A DNA stretch of 64,000 nt from Dyadobacter crusticola DSM 16708 (GTDB lineage Bacteria; Bacteroidota; Bacteroidia; Cytophagales; Spirosomataceae). A program made the translations under genes and the position numbers. Shown piece after piece: positions 34,773 to 44,694 of the stretch; positions within the stretch are counted from its first letter, which is position 1, and each line of letters begins with the position of its first letter. The stretch is from contig NZ_JNJB01000005.1 in NCBI RefSeq assembly GCF_000701505.1, positions 462,904-526,903 of the forward strand. Reading direction: 5' to 3'. A model generated the notes under the pieces. The model was given only the letters and a program-made list of their open reading frames with translations, ran no database searches and was not told the origin of the DNA.

Positions 34773-36731
34773 ATGAGCAACCAGGACGGAAGAAAACGCG
34801 TGGTAATCACCAATGTTAGTCCCCAAGTTGAGGCTGGTAAATACCCGGCAAGACGTGCCATAGGTGAAAGCATTGATTTTTCGGCTGATGTGTTTGGTGA
34901 CGGTCACGATGTGGTGGCTGCCGCTGTGATTTACAAGCACGAAACCGAGGAAAACTGGAATGAAGTCCTGATGCAGTTCACGGGCAATGACCACTGGGAA
35001 GCAACCTGGTCTCCCGATAAAGAGGGCATTTACCAATACAGGTTTACAGGTTGGATAGATCATTTTACAACCTGGAAAAAAGGATTGGTTAAAAAATACG
35101 ACGCTCGCCAGGATATAGCTGTTGAAATCCAGATCGGTGTAGAACTGCTCGAAGAAGCCAGTTTACTGACTGAAAGCCAATACGCAGCGTCATTCAAGCA
35201 ATGGATTGATTTCTTCAATAACAGCACTGACCAGCAGGCGGCAGTTGACCTGGCTATCAGCGACGAACTAGCTGCGGCAATGTCGCGGATCAGGTACACC
35301 GACCGCATTACTGTTTTTGACAAAACCTTTCAGCTCGAAATAGAAAGAAAGAAAGCTGCTTTCAGTAGCTGGTACGAGCTTTTCCCAAGATCAACCTCGC
35401 CGGATCCTGAACGTCACGGAACTTTTAAAGACGTGACAAGGCTGCTCCCGAAAGTAGCTAAAATGGGTTTTGATACGTTATACTTCCCTCCTATTCACCC
35501 GATTGGTGAAATGAAGAGAAAGGGAAAGAATAACTCGCTGGTCCCATCTGAGACCGACCCGGGCTCTCCCTGGGCTATTGGTAACAGGCTCGGCGGTCAC
35601 AAAGCAGTACACCCGGAACTGGGAGAAGTGGAGGATTTTGTGGAACTGGTTACAGAGGCCAAAAAGCTGGGTATAGAGATCGCAATGGACATTGCGTATC
35701 AATGCGCTCCCGACCATCCCTATGTGAAAGAACATCCACAATGGTTTAAATGGCGCCCGGACGGAACAGTCCAATACGCAGAAAACCCTCCGAAAAGGTA
35801 TGAAGATATCCTACCATTTGACTTCGAAACCCAAGACTGGCAGAATCTCTGGCAGGAGCTCAAAAGCGTTCTTGATTTCTGGATTGAAAAGGGTGTAAAT
35901 GTGTTCCGCATTGACAATCCGCATACAAAGGCATTTGGTTTCTGGGAGTGGGTGATTGGTGAGGTTCGCAAGGAAAATCCGCAGATTATCTTCCTGGCAG
36001 AGGCATTTACGCGGCCGAGGGTGATGGAGCGGCTGGCTAAGATCGGCTTCAATCAATCCTACACCTATTTTACCTGGCGGAACAGCAAAGGGGAAATAGA
36101 GCAGTACCTGAATGAACTGACTAAAACTGACCAGCAGTATTACTTCCGGCCTAATTTCTGGCCTAATACCCCGGATATCCTGCCGCACCACCTTGTCGAG
36201 GGCGGAGAGAATGCGCACATCACGCGGTTTATCCTGGCCGCTACACTTTCCTCAAATTATGGATTATACGGCCCGGTTTACGAATATGGCGTTAATACAC
36301 CGCATCCGGGGAAAGAAGAGTATACAGATAATGAGAAGTATGAGATCAAGCATTGGGACTGGGACAGATATAGCCGCACCCGCGAGATTATCACGAGGGT
36401 TAATAAAATAAGAAAGGAAAACCCTGCGCTTCAAACCACCTGGAATATCAATTTCGCCGAAACCAACAATGATATGGTGATCTGCTATACCAAAGTGGAT
36501 CCATTAAGCAATAATCTGCTGATCATTGCGGTGAACCTTGACTTCTTCAACACACAGGGAGCTAATATCAAGGTACCGCTGCACAAGCTGGGCATGCATT
36601 GGGAGCAAAGTTACCGCGTTCGCGATATGCTCAGTGGAGAGTTGTACGATTGGCATGGAGAGTACAATTACGTACAAATGAACCCTTACGAGATGCCGGC
36701 ACACATTTTTAAAATCGAACCACTCAATTGA
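34773..36731 (+). CDS. glgE: Alpha-1,4-glucan:maltose-1-phosphate maltosyltransferase
   Basis: A 652-residue GH13 enzyme that adds maltosyl units from maltose-1-phosphate to alpha-1,4-glucan, releasing phosphate. The N-terminal GlgE-specific beta domain (RVVITNVSPQVEAGKYPARR) is followed by a helical insert and the TIM barrel with LYFPPIHPIGEMKRKGKNN, nucleophile D381 in VFRIDNPHTKAFGFW and acid/base E410 in IIFLAEAFTRP. The context is diagnostic: the next genes are TreS-maltokinase (7-base gap) and branching enzyme, the other GlgE-pathway enzymes. Length matches the family. Confidence 0.95.
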   Translation: MSNQDGRKRVVITNVSPQVEAGKYPARRAIGESIDFSADVFGDGHDVVAAAVIYKHETEENWNEVLMQFTGNDHWEATWSPDKEGIYQYRFTGWIDHFTTWKKGLVKKYDARQDIAVEIQIGVELLEEASLLTESQYAASFKQWIDFFNNSTDQQAAVDLAISDELAAAMSRIRYTDRITVFDKTFQLEIERKKAAFSSWYELFPRSTSPDPERHGTFKDVTRLLPKVAKMGFDTLYFPPIHPIGEMKRKGKNNSLVPSETDPGSPWAIGNRLGGHKAVHPELGEVEDFVELVTEAKKLGIEIAMDIAYQCAPDHPYVKEHPQWFKWRPDGTVQYAENPPKRYEDILPFDFETQDWQNLWQELKSVLDFWIEKGVNVFRIDNPHTKAFGFWEWVIGEVRKENPQIIFLAEAFTRPRVMERLAKIGFNQSYTYFTWRNSKGEIEQYLNELTKTDQQYYFRPNFWPNTPDILPHHLVEGGENAHITRFILAATLSSNYGLYGPVYEYGVNTPHPGKEEYTDNEKYEIKHWDWDRYSRTREIITRVNKIRKENPALQTTWNINFAETNNDMVICYTKVDPLSNNLLIIAVNLDFFNTQGANIKVPLHKLGMHWEQSYRVRDMLSGELYDWHGEYNYVQMNPYEMPAHIFKIEPLN

Positions 36732-36738
36732 GATAACC

Positions 36739-39700
36739 ATGGAATATAAGAACGGAGTGCTTGAAAAGAATTTGCATTGGTATAAGGATGCAATCATTTA
36801 CGAGCTGCACATCAAAGCCTTCAAAGACGGGAATTGCGACGGTATCGGTGATTTCAAGGGCTTAATGGAACAGCTTGATTATCTTCAGGATTTGGGTGTG
36901 ACGGCAATATGGCTGCTCCCTTTTTATCCCTCGCCGCTCCGCGACGACGGATATGATATAGCTGATTATTACAGCATTAATCCCTCCTATGGGGACATTG
37001 AAGAATTCCAGGCATTCCTGAAAGAGGCACACAAACGCGGTTTAAAAGTAATTACGGAGCTCGTAATCAATCATACTTCCGACCAGCACCCCTGGTTTCA
37101 GCGCGCACGGAAAGCACCGAAGGGTTCAGACGAGCGGAATTTCTACGTCTGGACCGATAATCCGAAGCAGTTTAAAGACGCGAGGATCATCTTTCAGGAT
37201 TATGAAAAGTCAAACTGGACCTGGGACAGCGAGGCGGAGCAATACTACTGGCACCGCTTCTTCCATCACCAGCCGGATCTGAACTACGACAGCGTTCAGG
37301 TACAGGAGGAAATCTTTAAAATCATCGATTACTGGTGTGCAATGGGCGTTGACGGGTTCCGCCTGGATGCAGTGCCCTACCTTTTTGAGCGGGATGGTAC
37401 CAATTGTGAAAACCTGCCCGAAACACATGAGTACCTCAAAAGGTTGCGGAAGTATGTTGATGACCGGCACCCTGGCACTTTGTTGCTTGCGGAAGCTAAT
37501 ATGTGGCCGGAAGATTCCGCTGCTTATTTCGGCGATGGCGACGAATGCCAGATGAACTACCACTTCCCGATTATGCCGCGGATGTTTATGTCGCTGCAAA
37601 TGGAGGACAGGTACCCTATTACAGATATTTTCGATCAAACTCCGGCAATCCCAGACAATTGTCAATGGGGTATTTTCCTCAGAAACCACGATGAGCTCAC
37701 GCTCGAAATGGTGACTGATGAAGAGCGCGACTATATGTATAAAGTGTACGTAAAGGATCCCAAAGCGCGCATTAACCTTGGAATCCGACACCGGTTGGCT
37801 CCTTTAATGGAAAATAACCGTAAAAAGATCGAGCTGCTGAACTCACTGCTCTTCACATTTCCGGGAACGCCCATTATCTATTATGGGGACGAAATCGGGA
37901 TGGGAGATAACTTTTACCTGGGCGACCGTGACGGCGTAAGAACGCCAATGCAATGGAGCCCCGATCGCAATGCAGGATTCTCGCAAGCAAACCCGCAACG
38001 TCTTTACCTGCCAACTATTCTTGATCCGCAATACCATTACGAGGCAGTGAATGTGGAGCTGCAATCGCGCAACTCGTCCTCACTGCTCTGGTGGATGAAA
38101 AAAGCGATAAGCACCCGCAAAAAGTACAAGGCATTCAGCCGTGGTGATATTCACTTCCTGAATTCTGAGAATTCAAAGGTACTTGCATTTACAAGGACAT
38201 TCGAAGATGAGACAATGCTGGTCATCGCCAACTTGTCGCGTTTCCCGCAACCTGTTGAACTGGATCTGGATCAGTATAAAGGTTTCCAGCCTGTTGAAAT
38301 TTACAGCAAGAATAAATTCCCGTCTGTAAAGGATAACACCCCGTACTTCTTTACGCTTGAAGCTTACGCTTGTCAGTGTTTCGTTTTGCAAAAAACACAC
38401 CCTGAACTCGACGAAGTACGTGAGCTTCCATTGCTGCAGCTTGACAAATGGAGCGACCTCGTTGAACCGGAGGTTGTGGATATGCTGGAAAACACATTCC
38501 TGCCTTCGTATCTGATGAAAATGCGTTGGTTTGGGGGAAAAGGAAAAGGACTGGACAGCGTAAAGATTGTTTCACACGCCGCTATGCCGCTGGGAGATAA
38601 TCCGCCTGCTTACATCCTGCTCCTGGAAATGACTTATCAGAACGACCTGCCTGAAATGTACCAGCTTCCGCTGGCATTCGGCAAAGAGCCTTTCTCCTAC
38701 AAAGTGAAAGAGGATTGTCCACAGGCAGTTGTGGCACGCATCGCGATTCAAGGCGAGGAAGAAGGTGTTTTGTTCGATGCGATGTACGGTCTCGAAATGC
38801 AGCAGGCGTTGATCACCAACATGGCCAAAAATGAGAAGATCCAAGCTAAAAACAGCGAGATCCACTTTACAGGCAATGCAAATTTGGCGGCACACATCGA
38901 GGAAACCGAACGTGTAAAACCTCGGGTTCTTTCTGGCGAGCAAAGTAATACGTCCGTTACTTATGATGGAAAATATTTCTTCAAGCTTTACAGGAAAGTG
39001 GACCGAGCGATCAACCCTGATGTTGAAATCACGCAGCATTTAACCAATAAAGCACATTTTCCAAATATTCCCGCGTTTGTCGGAGCCATTGAGTGGAAAC
39101 ACAGAGAAGGTTCGATGGTGCTGGGTATGATGCAGGAAATGGTTATGAATGCGACGGACGCCTGGGCCAATATGCTTGACCGGTTGGATAGCTTCAATGA
39201 AAAAATCCTGTTGGGAGATGCAGTTGAGCTGCCAGAAATGCGTGGAACGCTCACAGAGCCGATTGGATACGAGGATATACCCGACGAGTTAAAAACGTTG
39301 CTGGATGTACCTGTTGCTGAACAGGTTGCATTACTTGGTGTAAGAACAGCGGAAATGCATCTGGCACTGGCGTCAGACAAATCATCGGAGGATTTCAAGC
39401 CCGAAGATTTCTCTCTTCACTACCAGAGATCGGTGTACTCTTCGCTGCAATCGCTGGTAAGAGTTGCATTCCAGAGTCTTAGCCGCAATTCGAAAAAGCT
39501 TTCGCCCGAGGTGAAAGAAGAGGCTGACAAGGTGCTGCAAATGAAAGATGAGATTTTGGCAGAACTGAAAAAGGTGTACTCGCACAAGATAGATACATCC
39601 AAGATCAGGATTCACGGCGATTATCACCTAGGCCAGGTACTGTTTACCGGAAAAGACTTCGTAATTCTTGATTTCGAAGGCGAACCCGCGAGAAGTTACA

Positions 39701-40074
39701 GCGAACGACGGTTAAAACGGTCTGCGCTGCGCGACGTTGCGGGAATGTTGAGATCTTTCCATTATGCCGCCTATGGTAGTCTGTTCCTGGATAACCAGAT
39801 CAGGAAAGAAGACGTTGGAAAACTGATCCCGTATGTGGAGCAGTGGTACCATTACATGAGCGGATTTTTCATGAAAGCCTATCTGGAAACGGTTAAAGAT
39901 AACCCGATCATACCTTCGAACAAACAGGATCTGGATATTCTGATACAGACTTTCCTGTTGCAAAAGGCAATTTACGAGCTCAATTATGAAGTTAACAACC
40001 GGCCATCTTGGGTAATGGTACCTCTGAGAGGAATCAAGTCCATTATGAAGAAAATTGATCCGGTGATTGTATAA
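36739..40074 (+). CDS. treS: Trehalose synthase fused to maltokinase (TreS-Mak)
   Basis: A 1111-residue fusion. The N-terminal GH13 TreS part (about 1-560) interconverts trehalose and maltose: YELHIKAFKDGNCDGIGDFKG, GFRLDAVPYLFERDG (nucleophile D210), LLLAEANMWPED (E252) and FLRNHDELTLEMVT. The C-terminal maltokinase (about 590-1111, Pep2/Mak) phosphorylates maltose with ATP: RWFGGKGK, VLSGEQSNTSV, and the kinase core IRIHGDYHLGQVL ... FVILDFEGEPARS. Its product, maltose-1-phosphate, is the substrate of GlgE encoded 7 bases upstream. Fusion of TreS and Mak is known in several phyla and should channel maltose. Confidence 0.95.
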   Translation: MEYKNGVLEKNLHWYKDAIIYELHIKAFKDGNCDGIGDFKGLMEQLDYLQDLGVTAIWLLPFYPSPLRDDGYDIADYYSINPSYGDIEEFQAFLKEAHKRGLKVITELVINHTSDQHPWFQRARKAPKGSDERNFYVWTDNPKQFKDARIIFQDYEKSNWTWDSEAEQYYWHRFFHHQPDLNYDSVQVQEEIFKIIDYWCAMGVDGFRLDAVPYLFERDGTNCENLPETHEYLKRLRKYVDDRHPGTLLLAEANMWPEDSAAYFGDGDECQMNYHFPIMPRMFMSLQMEDRYPITDIFDQTPAIPDNCQWGIFLRNHDELTLEMVTDEERDYMYKVYVKDPKARINLGIRHRLAPLMENNRKKIELLNSLLFTFPGTPIIYYGDEIGMGDNFYLGDRDGVRTPMQWSPDRNAGFSQANPQRLYLPTILDPQYHYEAVNVELQSRNSSSLLWWMKKAISTRKKYKAFSRGDIHFLNSENSKVLAFTRTFEDETMLVIANLSRFPQPVELDLDQYKGFQPVEIYSKNKFPSVKDNTPYFFTLEAYACQCFVLQKTHPELDEVRELPLLQLDKWSDLVEPEVVDMLENTFLPSYLMKMRWFGGKGKGLDSVKIVSHAAMPLGDNPPAYILLLEMTYQNDLPEMYQLPLAFGKEPFSYKVKEDCPQAVVARIAIQGEEEGVLFDAMYGLEMQQALITNMAKNEKIQAKNSEIHFTGNANLAAHIEETERVKPRVLSGEQSNTSVTYDGKYFFKLYRKVDRAINPDVEITQHLTNKAHFPNIPAFVGAIEWKHREGSMVLGMMQEMVMNATDAWANMLDRLDSFNEKILLGDAVELPEMRGTLTEPIGYEDIPDELKTLLDVPVAEQVALLGVRTAEMHLALASDKSSEDFKPEDFSLHYQRSVYSSLQSLVRVAFQSLSRNSKKLSPEVKEEADKVLQMKDEILAELKKVYSHKIDTSKIRIHGDYHLGQVLFTGKDFVILDFEGEPARSYSERRLKRSALRDVAGMLRSFHYAAYGSLFLDNQIRKEDVGKLIPYVEQWYHYMSGFFMKAYLETVKDNPIIPSNKQDLDILIQTFLLQKAIYELNYEVNNRPSWVMVPLRGIKSIMKKIDPVIV

Positions 40075-40084
40075 ACAAGCTAAT

Positions 40085-42016
40085 ATGACTGATCTTCAAA
40101 GTACCTCGTTTGCAAGAATGTCCGACTTCGACATAGATATGTTCAAGGGCGGCAAGCATTACCACGCTTACAACAAACTAGGCTCACATATCGCGGAAGT
40201 GAATGGACAAACCGGGACGTTTTTCGCTGTCTGGGCGCCGAATGCGAAAGAGGTTTCGGTTGTTGGTAATTTCAACGGCTGGAATCGGGAAAGCCACCCA
40301 CTGGCCGTCCGCAATGATGGCTCCGGCATTTGGGAAGGCTTTGTGGCGGGAATTGGCAATGGGGAGTATTACAAATATTTCATTGTCTCACATTCAGGTT
40401 ACCAGGTAGAAAAAGGTGATCCTTACGCATACCACTGGGAAACGCCTCCGAGCACTGCATCAATCGTGTGGGATTTAGGATATAAATGGAGCGACGATCA
40501 GTGGATGCAGGAGAGAAAAGCAGCGTCGCCGTTAGAAAAACCCATTTCCATTTACGAAGTGCACATGGGCTCCTGGCGCCGGGTGCATGAGGAAGAAGGC
40601 CGGTTCATGACTTACCGTGAGTTGGCTGCCGAGCTGCCTGAGTATTGCAGCTACATGGGCTTCACTCACGTGGAGTTCATGCCTGTGATGGAACATCCGT
40701 TTTACGGCTCTTGGGGATATCAGCTGACAGGGTACTTCGCGCCTTCAAGCAGATATGGAACACCGCAAGACTTTATGTTCCTCATTGATGCGCTACACCA
40801 GAAAGGCATCGGCGTTATCCTCGACTGGGTTCCTTCCCATTTCCCTACCGACGAACACGGGTTGGGATATTTCGACGGGACACACCTTTACGAGCACGCA
40901 GATCCAAAGAAGGGATTTCACCCTGACTGGAAGAGTTTCATTTTTAATTACGGCAGGAATGAAGTCAGGGCGTTTCTGATCTCCAATGCCATTTACTGGC
41001 TTGACAAGTTCCACATTGATGCGCTACGCGTAGATGCAGTTGCTTCAATGCTGTACCTTGACTATTCCCGTAATGAAGGTGAATGGATCCCAAACCAGTA
41101 CGGAGGAAGAGAAAATCTGGAAGCGATTGATTTTATCCGAGAATTTAACTCCGCAGTACACCAGTACTTCCCTGACGTATTTACAGTTGCAGAAGAATCA
41201 ACTGCCTGGCCGGGTGTAACGCAGCCGCCACAGAATGGTGGCTTGGGCTTTGACATGAAATGGATGATGGGCTGGATGCATGATACATTGTCTTACTTCC
41301 AAAAAGATCCCGTGTACCGGCCTTATCATCAGGGGCAGCTGGCTTTCAGCATTCACTATGCATTCTCCGAGAAATTTACATTGCCGCTCTCACACGATGA
41401 AGTGGTGTATGGAAAGTATTCGCTGATTGATAAAATGCCTGGCGATCATTGGCAGCAATTTGCAAATCTGCGGCTTCTGTATGGTTATATGTTCGGTCAC
41501 CCAGGCGCAAAGCTTGTTTTCATGGGCGGGGATTTCGCGCAACGCCACGAATGGCGCCACGATTTCAGCCTTGATTGGAACGAGAATTTGAATCCTTTGC
41601 ACCAGGGAATTCAGTTGGTGCTCAAAGATCTGAATGCACTGTATCAATCAGAACCGGCATTGTACGAAAAAAACTTTTCCAGCGAAGGTTTTGAATGGAT
41701 CGACAATCAAGACAGCACGAACAGCGTTTTGACCTGGATCAGAAAAGGCAACACTCCTGGACAGGAACTGATCTTCATAGGAAACTTCACGCCGGTTGTT
41801 CGTACCAACTACCGTGTCGGTGTACCGAATCCCGGATACTACAAAGAGCTGTTTAATACGGACAATCTCAAATATGGCGGCTCAGACCTGCTCTGCGGAG
41901 AAGAACTCGAAAGCTACCCGATTCCAAAGCACGGGAAGATGCATTCCATTCCAATGACCCTACCTCCCTTGGCCATTGTTGTGCTGAAACTTGACCGTGG
42001 ATTTGACTGGTTGTAA
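40085..42016 (+). CDS. glgB: 1,4-alpha-glucan branching enzyme
   Basis: A 643-residue GH13 branching enzyme that makes alpha-1,6 branches in the glucan built by GlgE. It has the N-terminal CBM48 module (GTFFAVWAPNAKEVSVVGNFNG in part), IYEVHMGSWRR, FMPVMEHPFYGSWGYQ, ALRVDAVASMLYLDY (nucleophile), VAEESTAWPGVTQP (acid/base) and LPLSHDEVVYGK. ATG at 40085 leaves a 10-base gap to the TreS stop; a TTG at 40067 would overlap it and add six residues. It is the last gene of the GlgE-pathway operon and is followed by a strong hairpin. Confidence 0.95.
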   Translation: MTDLQSTSFARMSDFDIDMFKGGKHYHAYNKLGSHIAEVNGQTGTFFAVWAPNAKEVSVVGNFNGWNRESHPLAVRNDGSGIWEGFVAGIGNGEYYKYFIVSHSGYQVEKGDPYAYHWETPPSTASIVWDLGYKWSDDQWMQERKAASPLEKPISIYEVHMGSWRRVHEEEGRFMTYRELAAELPEYCSYMGFTHVEFMPVMEHPFYGSWGYQLTGYFAPSSRYGTPQDFMFLIDALHQKGIGVILDWVPSHFPTDEHGLGYFDGTHLYEHADPKKGFHPDWKSFIFNYGRNEVRAFLISNAIYWLDKFHIDALRVDAVASMLYLDYSRNEGEWIPNQYGGRENLEAIDFIREFNSAVHQYFPDVFTVAEESTAWPGVTQPPQNGGLGFDMKWMMGWMHDTLSYFQKDPVYRPYHQGQLAFSIHYAFSEKFTLPLSHDEVVYGKYSLIDKMPGDHWQQFANLRLLYGYMFGHPGAKLVFMGGDFAQRHEWRHDFSLDWNENLNPLHQGIQLVLKDLNALYQSEPALYEKNFSSEGFEWIDNQDSTNSVLTWIRKGNTPGQELIFIGNFTPVVRTNYRVGVPNPGYYKELFNTDNLKYGGSDLLCGEELESYPIPKHGKMHSIPMTLPPLAIVVLKLDRGFDWL

Positions 42017-42025
42017 AATAAAAAT

Positions 42026-42053
42026 AAGGCTACCTCTCGGACGAGGTAGCCTT
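42026..42053. terminator. Bidirectional terminator hairpin after glgB
   Basis: AAGGCTACCTC (42026-42036) and GAGGTAGCCTT (42043-42053) form a perfect 11-bp stem with loop TCGGAC. The T-rich tail is on the minus-strand side, so it best serves transcripts coming from 42167 and also blocks read-through from glgB. Confidence 0.75.
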
Positions 42054-42166
42054 AATATGTACTACGCACACACTATTTAGATGAGAAAATTTGTGTCCTC
42101 ATCTTGTTCTTGCAAATCAAATACATTCGGATATCAAAACTGTATTCATGATACGCCTCAGAGCGA

Positions 42167-43456
42167 CTAGTTGGTTGAAACGCTTGTTATCACAGCATTG
42201 TTCGATGAATCACCCTCGCCGCTAGCTCCACCTGAGATCACGCCCGTGATATTTTGTGTCAAGCCACTTCCTATTCCAGTCTTCCTCTTGATTTTAAATC
42301 CGATCGTAGACTTTCCTGTACTTGGGATAAACGCGTTGCGAATAGCCGTGATAAAGTTTGCGTTTTCAGAGAATACCCAACTAGAATTTTCATTAGCAAT
42401 TCCTCCAAGTACATTGGAGATGCCACTCTGTGTTGGGTAAGTAATTTCGAACCCGCTCGGTTTGGTTATTCTGACGACAGTAGCAGTGTCTGTGCTCGCT
42501 CCCTGCACTTCATATACATTTAGCACAAAATCCCGGCTTTGTCCTTGCGAGAAATTCAATCCGTTGATGTCCAGGCTTGGTGAGAGATCAAAACAACCTG
42601 GTTCTACTGTAACTTTCGCAGTCGAATTGTCTGTATTGAAACATTGAAGCACATCATGGTATTTAAAAGCGTAGTATATTCCGGGTTCGGCAGTGCTCGG
42701 CTGATTGTATTTATCTCCCGTATGTGTCGCGTTCTTATACCAAACCACCGAGACGGTAGCTCCTGCATTACCCTGCACCAACGAAGTCAAGTCTGCACCT
42801 TTGCCACATTTGGTTTTCGTAGTCGTTTTGCTCAAGCTTACTTGATCTGTCCCTGCTAAACATTCTGTAAGTGCATTGAATCCGATGTCCAGGTTGACAC
42901 AGCCACCATTAGAACCTACAGCCGAAAAGGTAAGTCTAACATTCGAACTGGGAGGTGTAAACTTCAGCACTTTTGTGACCCATTTACTCGTGTTTAAACC
43001 CGGAATATAAGTAACGGTTTGATCTATGAAGGCTGTCGGAATCCCGTTGGATACAGTGGCTAATTCAACCTTACCCCATTCCGGATATCCTGCATCACCA
43101 CTTTTCTTGGTGGACATGATACTGTATTTGAGATAATAAGTTTTATTAGCAACGAGGCCTGTCAGGTTGGTGTGACAAACTGCCGGCTGGTTTGCCGTCG
43201 GTTGAGCAGTCAAGAATGAACCGAGGTATGATGGTGCTGGCCCATCTGGTGCTGGCGACCAGGATTGATCTAGCAAACCTGCAAAGTATCGTTCGTTAGA
43301 GATACTAAACGAAGTAGCAGCGGCATCATTCGTCCAACCATTTGATGGCATGCAATATTGACAAGTGCTACCTGTCGACGTCCGCTTAATCTCCTGTGCA
43401 GAGGCTCTGAACGAGATCAGAAGCAGCACAATTATAAAAAAGAACTTGGTTTTCAT
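42167..43456 (-). CDS. Secreted protein, paralogue of the gene at 44695
   Basis: A 429-residue exported protein with signal peptide MKTKFFFIIVLLLISFRASAQ. The mature N-terminus has CQYCMPSNGWTND, then a beta-sandwich-like region (YYLKYSIMSTKKSG, TKVLKFTPPSSNVRLTF), an Ig-like segment (VVWYKNATHTGDKY) and a C-terminal module with LDINGLNFSQGQSRDFVLN and ITSVSTN at the very end. No family recognised. The whole layout repeats in the protein at 44695-46005. It lacks a T9SS sorting domain although its neighbour has one. Likely surface-exposed or periplasmic; function unknown. Confidence 0.8.
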   Translation of the reverse strand: MKTKFFFIIVLLLISFRASAQEIKRTSTGSTCQYCMPSNGWTNDAAATSFSISNERYFAGLLDQSWSPAPDGPAPSYLGSFLTAQPTANQPAVCHTNLTGLVANKTYYLKYSIMSTKKSGDAGYPEWGKVELATVSNGIPTAFIDQTVTYIPGLNTSKWVTKVLKFTPPSSNVRLTFSAVGSNGGCVNLDIGFNALTECLAGTDQVSLSKTTTKTKCGKGADLTSLVQGNAGATVSVVWYKNATHTGDKYNQPSTAEPGIYYAFKYHDVLQCFNTDNSTAKVTVEPGCFDLSPSLDINGLNFSQGQSRDFVLNVYEVQGASTDTATVVRITKPSGFEITYPTQSGISNVLGGIANENSSWVFSENANFITAIRNAFIPSTGKSTIGFKIKRKTGIGSGLTQNITGVISGGASGEGDSSNNAVITSVSTN

Positions 43457-43551
43457 AACAGAATTTTAGTGAGCAAACCAAAATGGCTTGGTGTTAAAGG
43501 AAAGTAGCGGAGGGTTAACGCTTATTCCACATTGCGTTGACATTCTACAAA

Positions 43552-43579
43552 GAGGCTGCCCCACACACTGAGCAGCCTC
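43552..43579 (-). terminator. Hairpin downstream of the T9SS cargo gene
   Basis: GAGGCTGC (43552-43559) and GCAGCCTC (43572-43579) form a perfect 8-bp stem starting 19 bases after the stop at 43598. The minus-strand tail (TTTGTAG) is only moderately T-rich. Confidence 0.5.
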
Positions 43580-43597
43580 CGGCAAAACACACGCGAA

Positions 43598-44623
43598 CTA
43601 CTTCACAACAAGAATTTTCGAGCTTGTTTCAGCTCCGTTTACACCTTTGATCCGGACAACATATGCACCTGCATTCAAGTGGCGAACATTGATAGTCTTC
43701 TCGGGACTTGCACCGGAGTTGTACACTACTTTCCCGTTCAAATCAAACATTTTGATGCTTGAAACACTTGCCATATTTGGTATATCTAAGATCAGCTCGT
43801 CCGAAACGGGATTTGGATATAACGACATTGGTATTCCTTCGAATTTAATATAACGTATGCTACTATACGCGCTGGTTCCATCTTTGTCAATCATGTGCAA
43901 GCGATATAGATTTTCACCGGAGAATGGTGCCTTATCAACAGCATGGTAAGTGTAAGAATCTCTGCTTTCTCCTAACGCCTGAACTGTCTCGAAGGTCTTC
44001 CAGTTTTTACCGTCGCTACTTTTTTGAACATCGAAGCGTTCGCTGTTCACTTCCTCAGACGTAATCCAGCTTAACTGTGCAGATGTCCCTTCCTTGGTTA
44101 CTTTGAAGTCCTGCAATTTGACTGGCAGGTTGATTTCTACCATAGTCGTTGTTGTACTATTATCATTACCTGGATCATTGCCCACCGTTTGCGGTCCTTC
44201 AAAACTTAGAGTAGCTGTCATAAAGCCTTGGCCAACAGTATTTCCTGCAAATCGGACATGAAAAGCGGCGCAAGTGGCATTAACAAGTTCACCGGTGTAC
44301 TCTAATATAGCTGTATGTTCCCCGGGATCGTTTAATATGGATATAACACTAAAATCAGTTAATGGCGATCCATCAGGATTAACAACCTCCATGATTGTAA
44401 GGTTTTCTGAAAACGAAATCAGCGGACGTAACTTATTGGCGGGAGCTGTAATCGGTTCGGGATCTTCATTACAAATCTTAACTTCTACTTCGCCGATTTC
44501 ACCCTTGAGAATTGATGATTGCTGGGGAGTAATGTTAAGCGAGACATCCTGTGCATACAACAGAGAAGTACTACCTATGGCTAACAAGATGAGAAGGATG
44601 CGTAAAAGTTTTTGTGTTTTCAT
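43598..44623 (-). CDS. T9SS type A sorting-domain protein
   Basis: A 341-residue secreted protein: signal peptide (first ~24 residues, ending LLYAQ), a DUF11/cohesin-like beta-sandwich (DVSLNITPQQSSILKGEIGE in part), a fibronectin-III-like stretch (VKLQDFKVTKEGTSAQLSWIT...SERFDVQKSSDGKNWKTF, in parts), and a C-terminal type A T9SS signal (SLYPNPVSDELILDI ... GAYVVRIKG, ending ILVVK). T9SS exports such proteins across the outer membrane and often anchors them to the surface. It lies between two paralogous secreted-protein genes on the same strand. Confidence 0.87.
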   Translation of the reverse strand: MKTQKLLRILLILLAIGSTSLLYAQDVSLNITPQQSSILKGEIGEVEVKICNEDPEPITAPANKLRPLISFSENLTIMEVVNPDGSPLTDFSVISILNDPGEHTAILEYTGELVNATCAAFHVRFAGNTVGQGFMTATLSFEGPQTVGNDPGNDNSTTTTMVEINLPVKLQDFKVTKEGTSAQLSWITSEEVNSERFDVQKSSDGKNWKTFETVQALGESRDSYTYHAVDKAPFSGENLYRLHMIDKDGTSAYSSIRYIKFEGIPMSLYPNPVSDELILDIPNMASVSSIKMFDLNGKVVYNSGASPEKTINVRHLNAGAYVVRIKGVNGAETSSKILVVK

Positions 44624-44694
44624 ATTTAAGATTCAATTTAGTTAACATTCGTAAGTGCCTATTCAATGAAGAAGATGGGGAAGTACAAGATGAG

